Shown piece after piece: positions 16,424 to 25,036 of a stretch of DNA of 32,855 nucleotides (positions are counted from its first letter, which is position 1; the number at the start of each line of letters is the position of its first letter). Origin of the DNA: JAUVDZ01 sp964346325. GTDB lineage: Bacteria; Patescibacteriota; Gracilibacteria; UBA1369; PNNO01. Under the pieces are notes generated by a model. It ran no database searches. It was given only the letters and a program-made list of their open reading frames with translations, and was not told where the DNA came from. The translations under genes were made by a program, and so were the position numbers. The DNA lies in assembly GCA_964346325.1 (NCBI GenBank), contig CAYFUK010000005.1, positions 1-32,855 of the forward strand, in the 5' to 3' direction.

Positions 16424-17794
16424 ATGAATCAGGATATTTCAAAAGTACCTCCGCACAGTCTTGAGGCTGAAAGATCAACTCTCGGCTCTCTGCTGATCGA
16501 TAAGGATGCAATTATAAAAATTGCGGATATAGTTGCGGCGGAAGATTTTTATCATGAAAAACATGGCCTTGTTTATAAGGCGATAATCGAAGTTTTTGAA
16601 AAAAGAAATCCGATTGATGTTTTAACCGTTACTTCACATCTTGAAGATAAAAAGGAACTTGAGCAGATCGGGGGAGCCTCATATATAGCCGAACTTACGG
16701 CCGAAGTTCCCACTGCGAGCCATATTTTTCAGTATGCTACAATCGTTAAACAAAAATCGATCTTAAGAAAACTTTTAAAAGCCGGGCATACGATAACCGG
16801 CCTGGGATTCAATGAAACCGAAGAAATCGAAAATTTGCTGGAAGAAGCTGAAAAATCTCTATTTAATGTATCGCAGACTTTTATTAAAGACAGATTTGTT
16901 CATGTTAAAGAAATTTTAAGTGAGACTTACGAAAAACTTGCCGACCTGCACGATCCTGAAAACAAAGATAAGTACAGGGGTATCCCAACGGGATTTAAAG
17001 ATCTTGATAATCTTTTGAGCGGGCTTCAGCCCGCCGATCTTGTGATTCTGGCCGCAAGGCCTTCCATGGGTAAAACGGCATTTGCTTTAAATATTTCGGA
17101 GAACGTGGCAAAACATGATAAAGCGGTGGGTATTATCTCGCTTGAAATGTCAAAAGAACAGCTTGTTGAGAGAATGTTTTGTTCATTGCTCGGTGTTGAT
17201 TCATGGAAGATGCGCACGGGAAAATTAACTGATGAAGATTTTGGTAAAATCGGCGGGATCATGGATGAATTAAATTCAATGAAACTTTTTATTGATGATT
17301 CGGTTGGCGGGTCAATAGCCGAATTGAGAGCAAAAGCAAGACGCCTGCAAATGGAACACGGTCTTGATTTATTGATTATAGATTATCTGCAATTAATGAG
17401 TGGGGGTAAGTCGGCATTCGGCCAGTCAAACAGAGTACAGGAAATATCGGAAATATCACGCTCCCTTAAGAGTCTGGCGCGCGAATTACACATACCTGTT
17501 ATTGCGTTGTCGCAGCTTTCACGTGCGGTTGAATTAAGGCCGAGTAAAATTCCCCAGTTATCGGATTTGAGAGAATCGGGTGCCATTGAACAGGATGCGG
17601 ATGTTGTAATGATGCTTTACCGCGAGGATTATTATGAAGAAGATTCCGACCGCGCAGGTATGACCGACGTTTACATCCGAAAACACAGGAACGGTCCGAT
17701 CGGCCATATTGAACTCGCTTTCAAAAAAGAACAAATGAAGTTTATAAGTGTAGATAAACAAAGAAAAGCGGAAGATTATGCAATGACCACTTAG
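16424..17794 (+). CDS. dnaB: Replicative DNA helicase DnaB
   Basis: Ring helicase that unwinds DNA at the replication fork and contacts primase. The N-terminal DnaB domain (about 8-110) starts with PPHSLEAERSTLGSLL. The RecA-like core has Walker A ARPSMGKTAFA (211-221), followed by ISLEMSKEQLVERM, Walker B-type LLIIDYLQLMSG, and the C-terminal LSQLSRAVE and SDLRESGAIEQDAD motifs. At 456 residues it is full length with no intein. Its own promoter lies in the yraN-dnaB spacer. The stop is TAG. A 278-bp gene-free segment separates it from lysS. Confidence 0.97.
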   Translation: MNQDISKVPPHSLEAERSTLGSLLIDKDAIIKIADIVAAEDFYHEKHGLVYKAIIEVFEKRNPIDVLTVTSHLEDKKELEQIGGASYIAELTAEVPTASHIFQYATIVKQKSILRKLLKAGHTITGLGFNETEEIENLLEEAEKSLFNVSQTFIKDRFVHVKEILSETYEKLADLHDPENKDKYRGIPTGFKDLDNLLSGLQPADLVILAARPSMGKTAFALNISENVAKHDKAVGIISLEMSKEQLVERMFCSLLGVDSWKMRTGKLTDEDFGKIGGIMDELNSMKLFIDDSVGGSIAELRAKARRLQMEHGLDLLIIDYLQLMSGGKSAFGQSNRVQEISEISRSLKSLARELHIPVIALSQLSRAVELRPSKIPQLSDLRESGAIEQDADVVMMLYREDYYEEDSDRAGMTDVYIRKHRNGPIGHIELAFKKEQMKFISVDKQRKAEDYAMTT

Positions 17795-17811
17795 TTATCG
17801 TCTTCCATATC

Positions 17812-17891
17812 GAAGATCTCGGCCTTCACCGGTTCGACACCCTGCTGAAAAACGTGAAAGTTTTACAAAAAGAAATCAAGGCCTGATCTTC
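17812..17891. repeat. Long interrupted inverted repeat in dnaB-lysS spacer
   Basis: GAAGATC-tc-GGCCTT (17812-17826) is complementary to AAGGCC-t-GATCTTC (17878-17891): 13 bp of stem around a 51-nt loop. The loop contains a smaller hairpin AAAAC/GTTTT and a T-loop-like GGTTCGA. Local GC is clearly higher than in neighbouring intergenic DNA. Reading frames on both strands also show short protein-like stretches (for example FDTLLKNVKVLQKEIKA on plus), so a decayed gene fragment is an alternative to a structured RNA. Confidence 0.5.
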
Positions 17892-17929
17892 AACCTGCCT
17901 TTCATCCGGCGCCCCTCATTATACTGTAC

Positions 17930-17966
17930 TGTACAAATCGCTAGCTTTTTAACAGCAATTTGTACA
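17930..17966. repeat. Hairpin-forming inverted repeat
   Basis: TGTACAAAT (17930-17938) and ATTTGTACA (17958-17966) are perfectly complementary. After one C-A mismatch the stem continues GCT/AGC around an 11-nt loop. No T run follows, so it is not an intrinsic terminator; it may be a protein-binding site or part of a structured transcript. Confidence 0.6.
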
Positions 17967-18042
17967 AGGCGTTAGAAACAAGAGAGCACCTCTGTGTTTG
18001 CTCATTATTTTTTTATATGTAGAAAGTCAATTCAATTTTGTG

Positions 18043-18059
18043 TATAGTGTTTCGCGAAA
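18043..18059 (+). promoter_or_regulatory. lysS -10 box with adjacent palindrome
   Basis: TATAGT (18043-18048) is followed immediately by the perfect 10-bp palindrome TTTCGCGAAA (18050-18059), which covers the predicted transcription start. The ATG is at 18073. A palindrome in this position is typical of an operator, but no regulator is identified. No clear -35 is seen. Confidence 0.5.
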
Positions 18060-18072
18060 GTAACTATAAAAA

Positions 18073-19590
18073 ATGACTGAAATATCAAACGAATACAAAG
18101 ACCGTCTACAAAAATTAACCGATATTAAAGAAGCCGGAAAAATTCCTTATAAAGATCGTTTTCTACGTACTCATAAATGCGCCGAGGCAAAAAAATCGGG
18201 AGAAAAAAAAGGTGTTCGTGAGACTGACGATATAATATCCGACCCTAAAAACGATATTAAAATTTGCGGACGCCTGATGTCTTTCAGGAGTCACGGCAAA
18301 ATAAGTTTTGGACAATTGCGGGACAACAGCGGCAGAATTCAGATTTGTTTTATGAGGGATATTGTTGGAGAAGAAGCTTACAAATTTTTGAAAAAAATCG
18401 ATATAGCGGATTTTACAGGATGCGAAGGTGAACTTTTTAAAACAAAACATGGAGAGGTCACTCTGCTGGTAACAAAATACAAACTTTTATCAAAGGCTTT
18501 AAGGCCTCTGCCCGAGAAATTTCACGGAGTTAAAGATAAAGAAACTCTATACAGGCAAAGATATCTGGACATTATTATGAATCCGGATACCAAAAAAAGA
18601 TTTGAATTCAGGTCGGATTTTATTAAAAAACTTCGTGAGTTCTATTATAAAAACGGGTTTATGGAAGTTGAAACACCTGTTCTGGCTTCTTCAGCTTCAG
18701 GTGCTTTGGCCAGGCCCTTTGTAACGCATCATGAAGCTTTGGATCATGATTTTTATTTAAGGATCGCCGCCGGTGAAACTTATCAAAAAGAGCTTATTGC
18801 AAGCGGATACGAGAAAACATTTGAAATAGGAAAAGTTTTTAGAAACGAAGGAATGGACCCTTCCCACCTGCAGGAATTCACAATGAATGAATTTTATCAC
18901 GCTTACTGGAATTACGAAGATTTGATGAAATTTACTGAAGAAATGTTCGAATATTTGCTAAAAGAAACGGTTGGCAGCCTTGAATTTGAAATTAAAGATC
19001 GGGAAGGGGAGCTGCGTAAAGTGAATTTTAAAACACCGTGGCCGCGGCATTCCATGCATGATTTAATTAAAAAAGACAGCGGAATCGATATAAACAATCA
19101 TGATAACGCAAAAACTTTACTGGCTGAAATCAAAGACAAAGGAATTGAAATTGAAGATGCGGAAAAGCTCGGGCTCGGAAATCTGATTGATCACTTATAT
19201 AAAAAAGTTTCGAGACCTAAACTTGTTGATCCCGTATTTTTGATTAATCATCCTACGCAGCTTTCACCGCTTGCACGTCGTAACGATGAAAATCCAAAAG
19301 TAACCGACAGATTCCAGCTTGTAGTAAACGGATGGGAAATTGTTAATGCTTATTCGGAGCTTATAAATCCGCTGCAACAGGCTGAAGCATTCACCTCTCA
19401 ATCTGAGGCGAAAGCGGCAGGGGATGAAGAAGCTCACGCGAAAGATGATGAATTTGTACTTGCAATGGAACACGGCTTTCCGCCGATGGCGGGCTGGGGC
19501 ATGGGTATCGACAGAATCGTGGCTTTGCTTACCCAACAGGAAAACTTGAAAGATGTTGTGTTGTTCCCGTTATTAAGACCTCTTGAATAA
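18073..19590 (+). CDS. lysS: Lysyl-tRNA synthetase (class II)
   Basis: Charges tRNA-Lys. The 505-residue length is standard. The N-terminal OB-fold anticodon-binding domain spans about 55-155 (GRLMSFRSHGKISFGQLRD). The class II catalytic core has LYRQRYLDII, a motif 2 region with GKVFRNEGMDPSHLQEFTM, and motif 3 GWGMGIDRIVALL near the end. The motif before motif 2 reads YLRIAAGETYQKEL instead of the common YLRIAPELYLKRL, a variation that probably reflects lineage. It has its own promoter. DUF4012 follows after 24 bp with a TTG start, suggesting one transcript. Confidence 0.96.
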   Translation: MTEISNEYKDRLQKLTDIKEAGKIPYKDRFLRTHKCAEAKKSGEKKGVRETDDIISDPKNDIKICGRLMSFRSHGKISFGQLRDNSGRIQICFMRDIVGEEAYKFLKKIDIADFTGCEGELFKTKHGEVTLLVTKYKLLSKALRPLPEKFHGVKDKETLYRQRYLDIIMNPDTKKRFEFRSDFIKKLREFYYKNGFMEVETPVLASSASGALARPFVTHHEALDHDFYLRIAAGETYQKELIASGYEKTFEIGKVFRNEGMDPSHLQEFTMNEFYHAYWNYEDLMKFTEEMFEYLLKETVGSLEFEIKDREGELRKVNFKTPWPRHSMHDLIKKDSGIDINNHDNAKTLLAEIKDKGIEIEDAEKLGLGNLIDHLYKKVSRPKLVDPVFLINHPTQLSPLARRNDENPKVTDRFQLVVNGWEIVNAYSELINPLQQAEAFTSQSEAKAAGDEEAHAKDDEFVLAMEHGFPPMAGWGMGIDRIVALLTQQENLKDVVLFPLLRPLE

Positions 19591-19614
19591 CTTTTGACCA
19601 TTAACCTTTGATAT

Positions 19615-21297
19615 TTGACGAGGATCGGAAAAAAGAAATTCAGACTTTATCTTTATATCGCTCTGTTTGTAGTGCTTTTTTTCTTTTTATACATTTTGTC
19701 TTCACTCAGCGGGTTGCGGTTTTTCGTTCCGAGATATTTTGATATAGCCGGAAGCCCTTTTAATGAAAAGAATTACCTTGTATTATTTCAGAACAATAAT
19801 GAATTAAGGCCCACAGGCGGGTTTATTTCAGCATACGGAATTGCAAAATTTAAAAACGGATTTTTTACGGGTATTGAAATAAATGATGTTTTCGGTGATA
19901 TATCGGATCATGAATATATTGATCCGCCATATCCTCAAAAAAAACTTCTGGACGGACCTTTTTACGAAGGATATACATTCAGGGATGCCAATTGGTACCC
20001 GGACTTTCCTCAGAGTGTAAGTGAGTTGATGCGTTTTTATCGATTAACGGATTCCGTGATGAATTTTGACGGGGTTATAGCGGTTAATCTTAAAAATTTG
20101 GAGGATTTGCTTGATATTCTTGGCGGAGTGAAAATTTGGAATTATGAGTTCACATCGGGAAATGTGTTTGAACTTCTGGAATTCAGCCTGCATAACATTG
20201 ATTATCATAATGTTGAACAGGTTGCAGAGCGTAAAAATATTCTCGGTCCCCTTGCAAAAGCTCTTATAAAAAAGAGTGCGTTCTCACCTTTAAAATGGCG
20301 CAAAATAAGTGATATGGTTGTGCGGAATTTAAATGAAAAACACATCCAGCTCCATTTTTTTGATTCCTCATTGCAAAACGCTATAAACGCAAAAGGCTGG
20401 AGCGGCACATGGCCTTCGGTAACCGGTGATTTTTTAGCGGTTGTTGAGTCAAATCTGGCCGGCATGAAATCCGATAGATACATAAATCGGGATGTGGATT
20501 ATCGATTGGAAATTTTTGAACACGGCAAAGACAACTATTCGCTTACCGCCAAAACAACGGTAACAATGGAACATTTCGGAGACTATAACATACCTATAAG
20601 CGGCAAATACAGCGGTTATCTGCGTGTATATGCGCCAAAAGGAGCAATTCTGAAATCATCCGGTTCCGATATACACATACAAAATTTATCCGACTATACG
20701 GCATTCGGAAGAATCGTAAATTTAAATCCCGGTCAGCGGAAAACATTTGAATTCAGATACGAATTACCTCCGACAATTTTTAAAAACGAGCGATACCACA
20801 TAGATATTCCAAAACAGGCGGGAACAAACGCCGACCATTACTCGGTAATTGTTGAAGCTCCGCAGGGCATGATAATTGATTCGGATGTTTTTGAAAGCCG
20901 CGAAAATTATGCGATCTGGGAACAGGGTTTGCTTCGCGACGTATCACTTGATTTCACGGCACTGGCGGATCGGATACCGCCGCGGATTGCGTACTCGGAA
21001 ATAACCGAGCTTAATAAAATTTTGATTGTTTTTAATGAAAGAATTGATCCGTCGATTGCCTCAGCGGACAATTTAAGTATAGAGGATATGAATGAAAACG
21101 ATACGGCACACACTGATAATTTGAAAATAAAAAGTGCAAAAGCGGATTTTAGAGATTTGATAATCGAAACCGAAGGTATGACTGAACAATTTGAAGAATT
21201 CTATAAACTTACAATTTCAAATGGCTCCGACCTTCATGGAAATTCAATAGAGCCGGCTCCAAAAGAAATTACTTTGGTCCAGAGGGTTACCGAGTGA
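19615..21297 (+). CDS. DUF4012 membrane-anchored protein
   Basis: A 560-residue protein with a short basic start, a transmembrane anchor (about 10-33) and a DUF4012 ectodomain: YLVLFQNNNELRPTGGFIS, then GYTFRDANWYPDFPQSV and FDGVIAVN. These motifs are shared with LytR-like and related actinobacterial/CPR proteins, but the function is unknown. The C-terminal about 90 residues look like a Big_5/SwmB Ig-like domain (RIPPRIAYSEITELNKIL). The start is TTG: an in-frame TGA lies two codons upstream, no ATG is available before the anchor, and a later start would remove it. The gene follows lysS by 24 bp. The stop is TGA. Confidence 0.87.
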   Translation: MTRIGKKKFRLYLYIALFVVLFFFLYILSSLSGLRFFVPRYFDIAGSPFNEKNYLVLFQNNNELRPTGGFISAYGIAKFKNGFFTGIEINDVFGDISDHEYIDPPYPQKKLLDGPFYEGYTFRDANWYPDFPQSVSELMRFYRLTDSVMNFDGVIAVNLKNLEDLLDILGGVKIWNYEFTSGNVFELLEFSLHNIDYHNVEQVAERKNILGPLAKALIKKSAFSPLKWRKISDMVVRNLNEKHIQLHFFDSSLQNAINAKGWSGTWPSVTGDFLAVVESNLAGMKSDRYINRDVDYRLEIFEHGKDNYSLTAKTTVTMEHFGDYNIPISGKYSGYLRVYAPKGAILKSSGSDIHIQNLSDYTAFGRIVNLNPGQRKTFEFRYELPPTIFKNERYHIDIPKQAGTNADHYSVIVEAPQGMIIDSDVFESRENYAIWEQGLLRDVSLDFTALADRIPPRIAYSEITELNKILIVFNERIDPSIASADNLSIEDMNENDTAHTDNLKIKSAKADFRDLIIETEGMTEQFEEFYKLTISNGSDLHGNSIEPAPKEITLVQRVTE

Positions 21298-21350
21298 TTT
21301 ACTTCTCCCAACAACCCATACATAGTTTCATGAACAATCAATTAAAAATA

Positions 21351-21359
21351 TGATATAAT
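21351..21359 (+). promoter_or_regulatory. Extended -10 for guaA
   Basis: TGATATAAT is an extended -10 with consensus TATAAT (21354-21359), ending 28 nt before the guaA ATG. The -35 region is weak (TGAACA at 17 bp). Confidence 0.6.
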
Positions 21360-21387
21360 TTTATCGGATATTTTCAAAATTAATACA

Positions 21388-23202
21388 ATGGATAAAATTG
21401 CAGTTTTAGATTTTGGAGGACAATACTCTCATCTGATAGCCAACCGCATCAGAAGGCTTAATGTTTTCACGGAGATTCTTGATCCGCAGACATCTGCGGA
21501 ACAATTAAAAGAATATAAAGGTATTATTTTATCGGGCGGGCCCGGCAGTGTTTATGAGGAAAACGCATTGACCTGCGATCCGCAGATTTTTTATCTTGGT
21601 GTGCCGGTTTTGGGAATTTGTTATGGTCTTCAACTGATAGTGATGAAAAGGGGAGGCAAGGTTGGTTCCGGACGCGTGAAGGAATACGGCCTGACAAATG
21701 TTCATTTTGTTAAAAAAGAAGGATTATTCAGCGGTCTGATGGATGATGAAACAGTTTGGATGAGCCATGGTGATCAGGTTGAAAAGCTTCCGGACGGCAT
21801 GGAAGCGGCGGGCTCAAGCGAAAACTGTAAATTTGCGGCAATAGCCGATGATAAGCTTAAAATTTACGGGGTTCAGTTTCATCCCGAGGTAACACATACG
21901 CAGCATGGAATGCTTATGCTTGAAAATTTTGTAAAAATTACAGAAGCAAAAAGAGACTGGGATTTAAACAGATACATCGAACATGAAATGAATGAAATAA
22001 AAAATAAAGTGGGTAACAATAAGGTATTCATGCTTATAAGCGGGGGTGTTGATTCAACTGTTGCTTATAAGCTGATACAGGACGCGATAGGAGCGGAAAG
22101 AACTTACGGCCTGTTTGTCGATACGGGGCTGGTAAGGCACCTTGAACGCGATGAAGTTGAAGAAGCCTACAAAAAAGCGGGTATTGAAAATATTCATTAT
22201 TACTATGCCTCGGACGAATTTTATTCAAAACTTGAAAACATATATGATCCGGAGGAGAAAAGAAGAATAATCGGAGAAACTTTTATTGAAGTGCAGCAAA
22301 AAGCCCTGGCCGATCTTGAACTGAATCCGGATGAATGGATTCTGGGGCAGGGAACAATATATCCCGACACCATTGAAACAGGCGGTACAAAGCACGCTGA
22401 CAAAATAAAAACTCATCATAATCGTGTTGATAAAATAAAAGAATTGATTGAAGCGGGTAAGATTATAGAACCGCTTGACCAGTTATATAAAGATGAAGTC
22501 AGAAAAGCGGGTAAAGAACTCGGGATTCCCGACCTTATAGTTAACAGGCATCCTTTTCCGGGGCCGGGCCTCGGGGTTAGGTGTTTATGCGCAAAAGAAG
22601 AAGATTACCCGGAAAATCATGAACAACTTGAACATAAAATCAACGATTATCTTAATGAAAAATATAATATTATGGGCAAAATTCTGCCAATAAAGAGTGT
22701 GGGAGTTCAGGGTGATGCGCGAACTTACAAACATCCGTTTGCTCTAAAACTTTTTAAAGATACTGTTCGTGACTGGGATAATCTGAATACAATCTCGACC
22801 GACATAACAAACAAATTTCCGGAAATAAACAGAGTTTTGCTGCTTTTGCATCCGCGCGGAATTGTTGATATTAAAGTTAATGCCGGATACATTAACAAAG
22901 ACCGTATTGCAACTTTGCAAAGAGCCGATTACCGGGTTACGCAGTTTATAAGGTACCATAATATTTATAAGGACATCTGGCAGTTCCCGACTGTTTTACT
23001 GCCGCTGAGCCTGAATAACCGGGAAGGCGAATCGATAGTTTTAAGGCCCATACAGTCGGAGGAAGCGATGACGGCGAATTTTTATCAGATGGAATGGAAG
23101 TGGGTAGACGAACTGGTTAACGGATTAAGAGAAATGCCAGAAATTACAGGCATATTTTATGACTTGACTAACAAGCCCCCCGGAACAATTGAGTGGGAGT
23201 AA
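21388..23202 (+). CDS. guaA: GMP synthase (glutamine-hydrolysing)
   Basis: Converts XMP to GMP using ATP and glutamine. The N-terminal class I amidotransferase domain has nucleophile C78 in GICYGLQ and the His/Glu pair in QFHPEVT (H165, E167). The ATP-pyrophosphatase domain has the PP-loop SGGVDST (218-224). The C-terminal dimerisation domain has RHPFPGPGLGVRCL and ends with the typical KPPGTIEWE. At 604 residues it is about 80 longer than common bacterial GuaA. The extra residues lie in the C-terminal region after the GPGLG motif, giving an arrangement closer to long eukaryote-like forms. Own promoter upstream. The 3' end overlaps the next minus-strand gene by 35 bp. Confidence 0.97.
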   Translation: MDKIAVLDFGGQYSHLIANRIRRLNVFTEILDPQTSAEQLKEYKGIILSGGPGSVYEENALTCDPQIFYLGVPVLGICYGLQLIVMKRGGKVGSGRVKEYGLTNVHFVKKEGLFSGLMDDETVWMSHGDQVEKLPDGMEAAGSSENCKFAAIADDKLKIYGVQFHPEVTHTQHGMLMLENFVKITEAKRDWDLNRYIEHEMNEIKNKVGNNKVFMLISGGVDSTVAYKLIQDAIGAERTYGLFVDTGLVRHLERDEVEEAYKKAGIENIHYYYASDEFYSKLENIYDPEEKRRIIGETFIEVQQKALADLELNPDEWILGQGTIYPDTIETGGTKHADKIKTHHNRVDKIKELIEAGKIIEPLDQLYKDEVRKAGKELGIPDLIVNRHPFPGPGLGVRCLCAKEEDYPENHEQLEHKINDYLNEKYNIMGKILPIKSVGVQGDARTYKHPFALKLFKDTVRDWDNLNTISTDITNKFPEINRVLLLLHPRGIVDIKVNAGYINKDRIATLQRADYRVTQFIRYHNIYKDIWQFPTVLLPLSLNNREGESIVLRPIQSEEAMTANFYQMEWKWVDELVNGLREMPEITGIFYDLTNKPPGTIEWE

Positions 23203-23809
23203 GGCCCTGGTCTTCATCTTCGTCATCGGGATTCTCGGGATTGTCGCGCAATGCTTCAATAACAGCGCGTTTTTGACGGAGTATTAATAAATAAACACTT
23301 AATTGGCCGATTAATTCCGCCCATTTGTTTAACATATGGGTAACCAGATCTTTATTTCGATCTTCTTCGGGTAAAATAAAGAGCTTAACATCATTGGCGG
23401 CTTTTGTATGTAATGCGGCAGTATTGAGGCTTTCGTGCGGCAGGAGTTTTTTATAAATAACAAAACAGTTCTCCAGAAGGCTGTCGGCATTGTTAATCAT
23501 ATTATCAAGTATGATTATATAATTCATTTCTTTATCACCGGTGGTTTCATCATCCGAATAATCGCGTTCTTTTTGATTTAAAGCCAATTGTTTTAATTTT
23601 GAATAATCAAGCTCCCGCGAACTGTAATCGATTAAAAGCCGGATCTGCTTAAACTCCGCAATATAATTATTAAATGCATTTGCATAAAAAATCATTTTAT
23701 ACGCCCATCTGCTTTCCGAATCGGAAAAATCCTCCATTCTTTGTTGAAATTGTTCTCCTGTAAGGCTATTCCGGGTTTGTTTTTCGGGTGATTTGCGTTT
23801 CCTTTTCAT
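23168..23809 (-). CDS. Unknown helical protein
   Basis: A 213-residue protein I do not recognise. It has a very basic start (MKRKRKSPEKQ), a central, predominantly alpha-helical region (about 25-190), and a strongly acidic tail (NPENPDDEDEDQG). No signal peptide or clear transmembrane segment is seen, so it is probably cytoplasmic. Its last residues lie antisense to the end of guaA. A plausible promoter (TTGAAT, 16 bp, TATTAT) precedes it, which together with good length supports a real gene. It lies downstream of the lipid-carrier fusion gene on the same strand. Confidence 0.7.
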   Translation of the reverse strand: MKRKRKSPEKQTRNSLTGEQFQQRMEDFSDSESRWAYKMIFYANAFNNYIAEFKQIRLLIDYSSRELDYSKLKQLALNQKERDYSDDETTGDKEMNYIIILDNMINNADSLLENCFVIYKKLLPHESLNTAALHTKAANDVKLFILPEEDRNKDLVTHMLNKWAELIGQLSVYLLILRQKRAVIEALRDNPENPDDEDEDQGLTPTQLFRGAC

Positions 23810-23829
23810 AAAGAATATTAAGGTCGCTT

Positions 23830-23857
23830 ATAATAACTCAACCCAAAATAAATTCAA
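23830..23857 (-). promoter_or_regulatory. Promoter for the 23809 gene
   Basis: Minus strand: TTGAAT (23852-23857), 16-bp spacer, TATTAT (23830-23835). The box ends about 20 nt before the ATG. Confidence 0.45.
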
Positions 23858-23860
23858 GTA

Positions 23861-23879
23861 AATTTACAGAATGTAAATT
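23861..23879. repeat. Perfect 8-bp palindrome at the end of the PAP2-kinase gene
   Basis: AATTTACA (23861-23868), GAA, TGTAAATT (23872-23879): a perfect inverted repeat with a 3-nt loop spanning the last codons and stop of the fusion gene. No T run follows on either strand, so termination is unlikely. It may be chance in AT-rich DNA or a protein-binding site just upstream of the next promoter. Confidence 0.45.
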
Positions 23880-25036
23880 GTCATTACAGCGCCGGCAATC
23901 AAAGGTATTAAAGTATTATCGTCAAATTCAATATTTCTGCGCTTCCACCCCAAATCAAGAGATTCAACTATCATTGCGATAACCGAGCCCCAGAATGCCG
24001 GTAAAAAAGGGACGAATAACAAAGCTCCCATTGTGGCGGCAACAATGCCCCATAAAGTTCCCTCAATATTTTTATGCTTATTAAAAGGATTTTTAATTTT
24101 ACCAAAATGCCTGCCTATTATATTGGTAACACTATCGCCTACAGCCATTATCATAATTGCAGCCATTGCTATCTGTTTATCAAAAATCAAAGTGCTTAAA
24201 GCGGCCCCCAAAACCAAAAAAAACGATCCTCGGCCGGGAAATCTGGCTATATGATGAGGCCTTTCAAAATACTCCAAAAGATCATGAATAATCGGCATCC
24301 TTATTTTCCGTGCCAGTAAAACCAAAATTCCTCCAACAATTGTGATCGAAAATAAAATCTGTGTATTCAAAAGCTGAAGTTTCAATAAAAATACGATTGT
24401 AAGACCCATAAATAAATGTGCGGCCTGGCGTCTTAATTCAAATTTGTCGGTGACATGCGATTTGAACCATTCAATAAGGCCGTATCGCTGCTCGGCTCCC
24501 AAAAATGTATGCGTTGCAATATATCCCACAAAAATTCCCGCAACAATATCGCCCGCGGTATGTACGCCGAGATAAATTCTGCTAAACACAACCAGAATCA
24601 TCACCAAATAGATCAAATAAAGATTGCGTTTTTTATGGAAAAGAACTTTTTGAAAGGGAATCAACGCGTAAATAAACGCAGTATGAATACTCGGGAATGA
24701 ATACCCACTTGCCAAAAACAAAGGTTCACCGTAACCCAGAACATAAGGGCGCGGCACCTGAAAAATAAGCTTTAATAAAAAAGCGCTTTCAAAGGCCAAC
24801 ATTCCGCAGATAATCATATACATTAAAAGCCGAAATTTGCGCCGCCACAATGCAACGGCACCTATTACGCCTATAATAAAAAGCAGTCCGAAATCGGTAA
24901 TAAAATACATTAACGCTGTAAGCGGCGCATTTTGTATAGCATCAAAAATCCAAAATACAAACTCATTAAAAAAGAATGAAACGGCAATCAACAAAATGCC
25001 GACAATCGCAACTTTTTTTACCCTTTTAAGGACCAT
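23864..25036 (-). CDS. PAP2 phosphatase fused to CTP-dependent polyprenol/dolichol kinase-like domain
   Basis: A 390-residue polytopic membrane protein with two lipid-phosphate modules. Residues about 1-185 are a PAP2 phosphatase: KLIFQVPRP (89-97), FPSIHTA (114-120; the usual PSGH has Ile in place of Gly) and SRIYLGVHTAGD (152-163), supplying the Arg, His and Asp of the active site. Residues about 197-390 resemble SEC59/VTE5/DGK1-type CTP-dependent kinases: LRRQAAHLFMG near the start, then GDSVTNIIGRHFGK (300-313), K322 and EGTLWG. One half would dephosphorylate undecaprenyl (pyro)phosphate and the other phosphorylate undecaprenol, implying lipid-carrier recycling; this is inference from domains. 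The start lies within the 3' end of murI (19-bp overlap), so the two are probably cotranslated. Confidence 0.8.
   Translation of the reverse strand: MVLKRVKKVAIVGILLIAVSFFFNEFVFWIFDAIQNAPLTALMYFITDFGLLFIIGVIGAVALWRRKFRLLMYMIICGMLAFESAFLLKLIFQVPRPYVLGYGEPLFLASGYSFPSIHTAFIYALIPFQKVLFHKKRNLYLIYLVMILVVFSRIYLGVHTAGDIVAGIFVGYIATHTFLGAEQRYGLIEWFKSHVTDKFELRRQAAHLFMGLTIVFLLKLQLLNTQILFSITIVGGILVLLARKIRMPIIHDLLEYFERPHHIARFPGRGSFFLVLGAALSTLIFDKQIAMAAIMIMAVGDSVTNIIGRHFGKIKNPFNKHKNIEGTLWGIVAATMGALLFVPFLPAFWGSVIAMIVESLDLGWKRRNIEFDDNTLIPLIAGAVMTIYIL

Larger units (their letters stand above)
17795..18072. other. Gene-free spacer between dnaB and lysS
   Basis: This 278-bp spacer has no gene I can support. It holds the inverted repeat at 17812-17891, a second hairpin TGTACAAAT/ATTTGTACA (17930-17938 with 17958-17966, extended by GCT/AGC), an AT-rich tract, the lysS -10 box and a palindrome at the predicted lysS transcription start. 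Confidence 0.7.

Noticed and set aside
17922..17940. LexA/SOS box in the dnaB-lysS spacer
   Set aside because: The CTGTACTGTACA stretch lacks the CTG-N10-CAG spacing and also the Gram-positive CGAAC-N4-GTTCG form.
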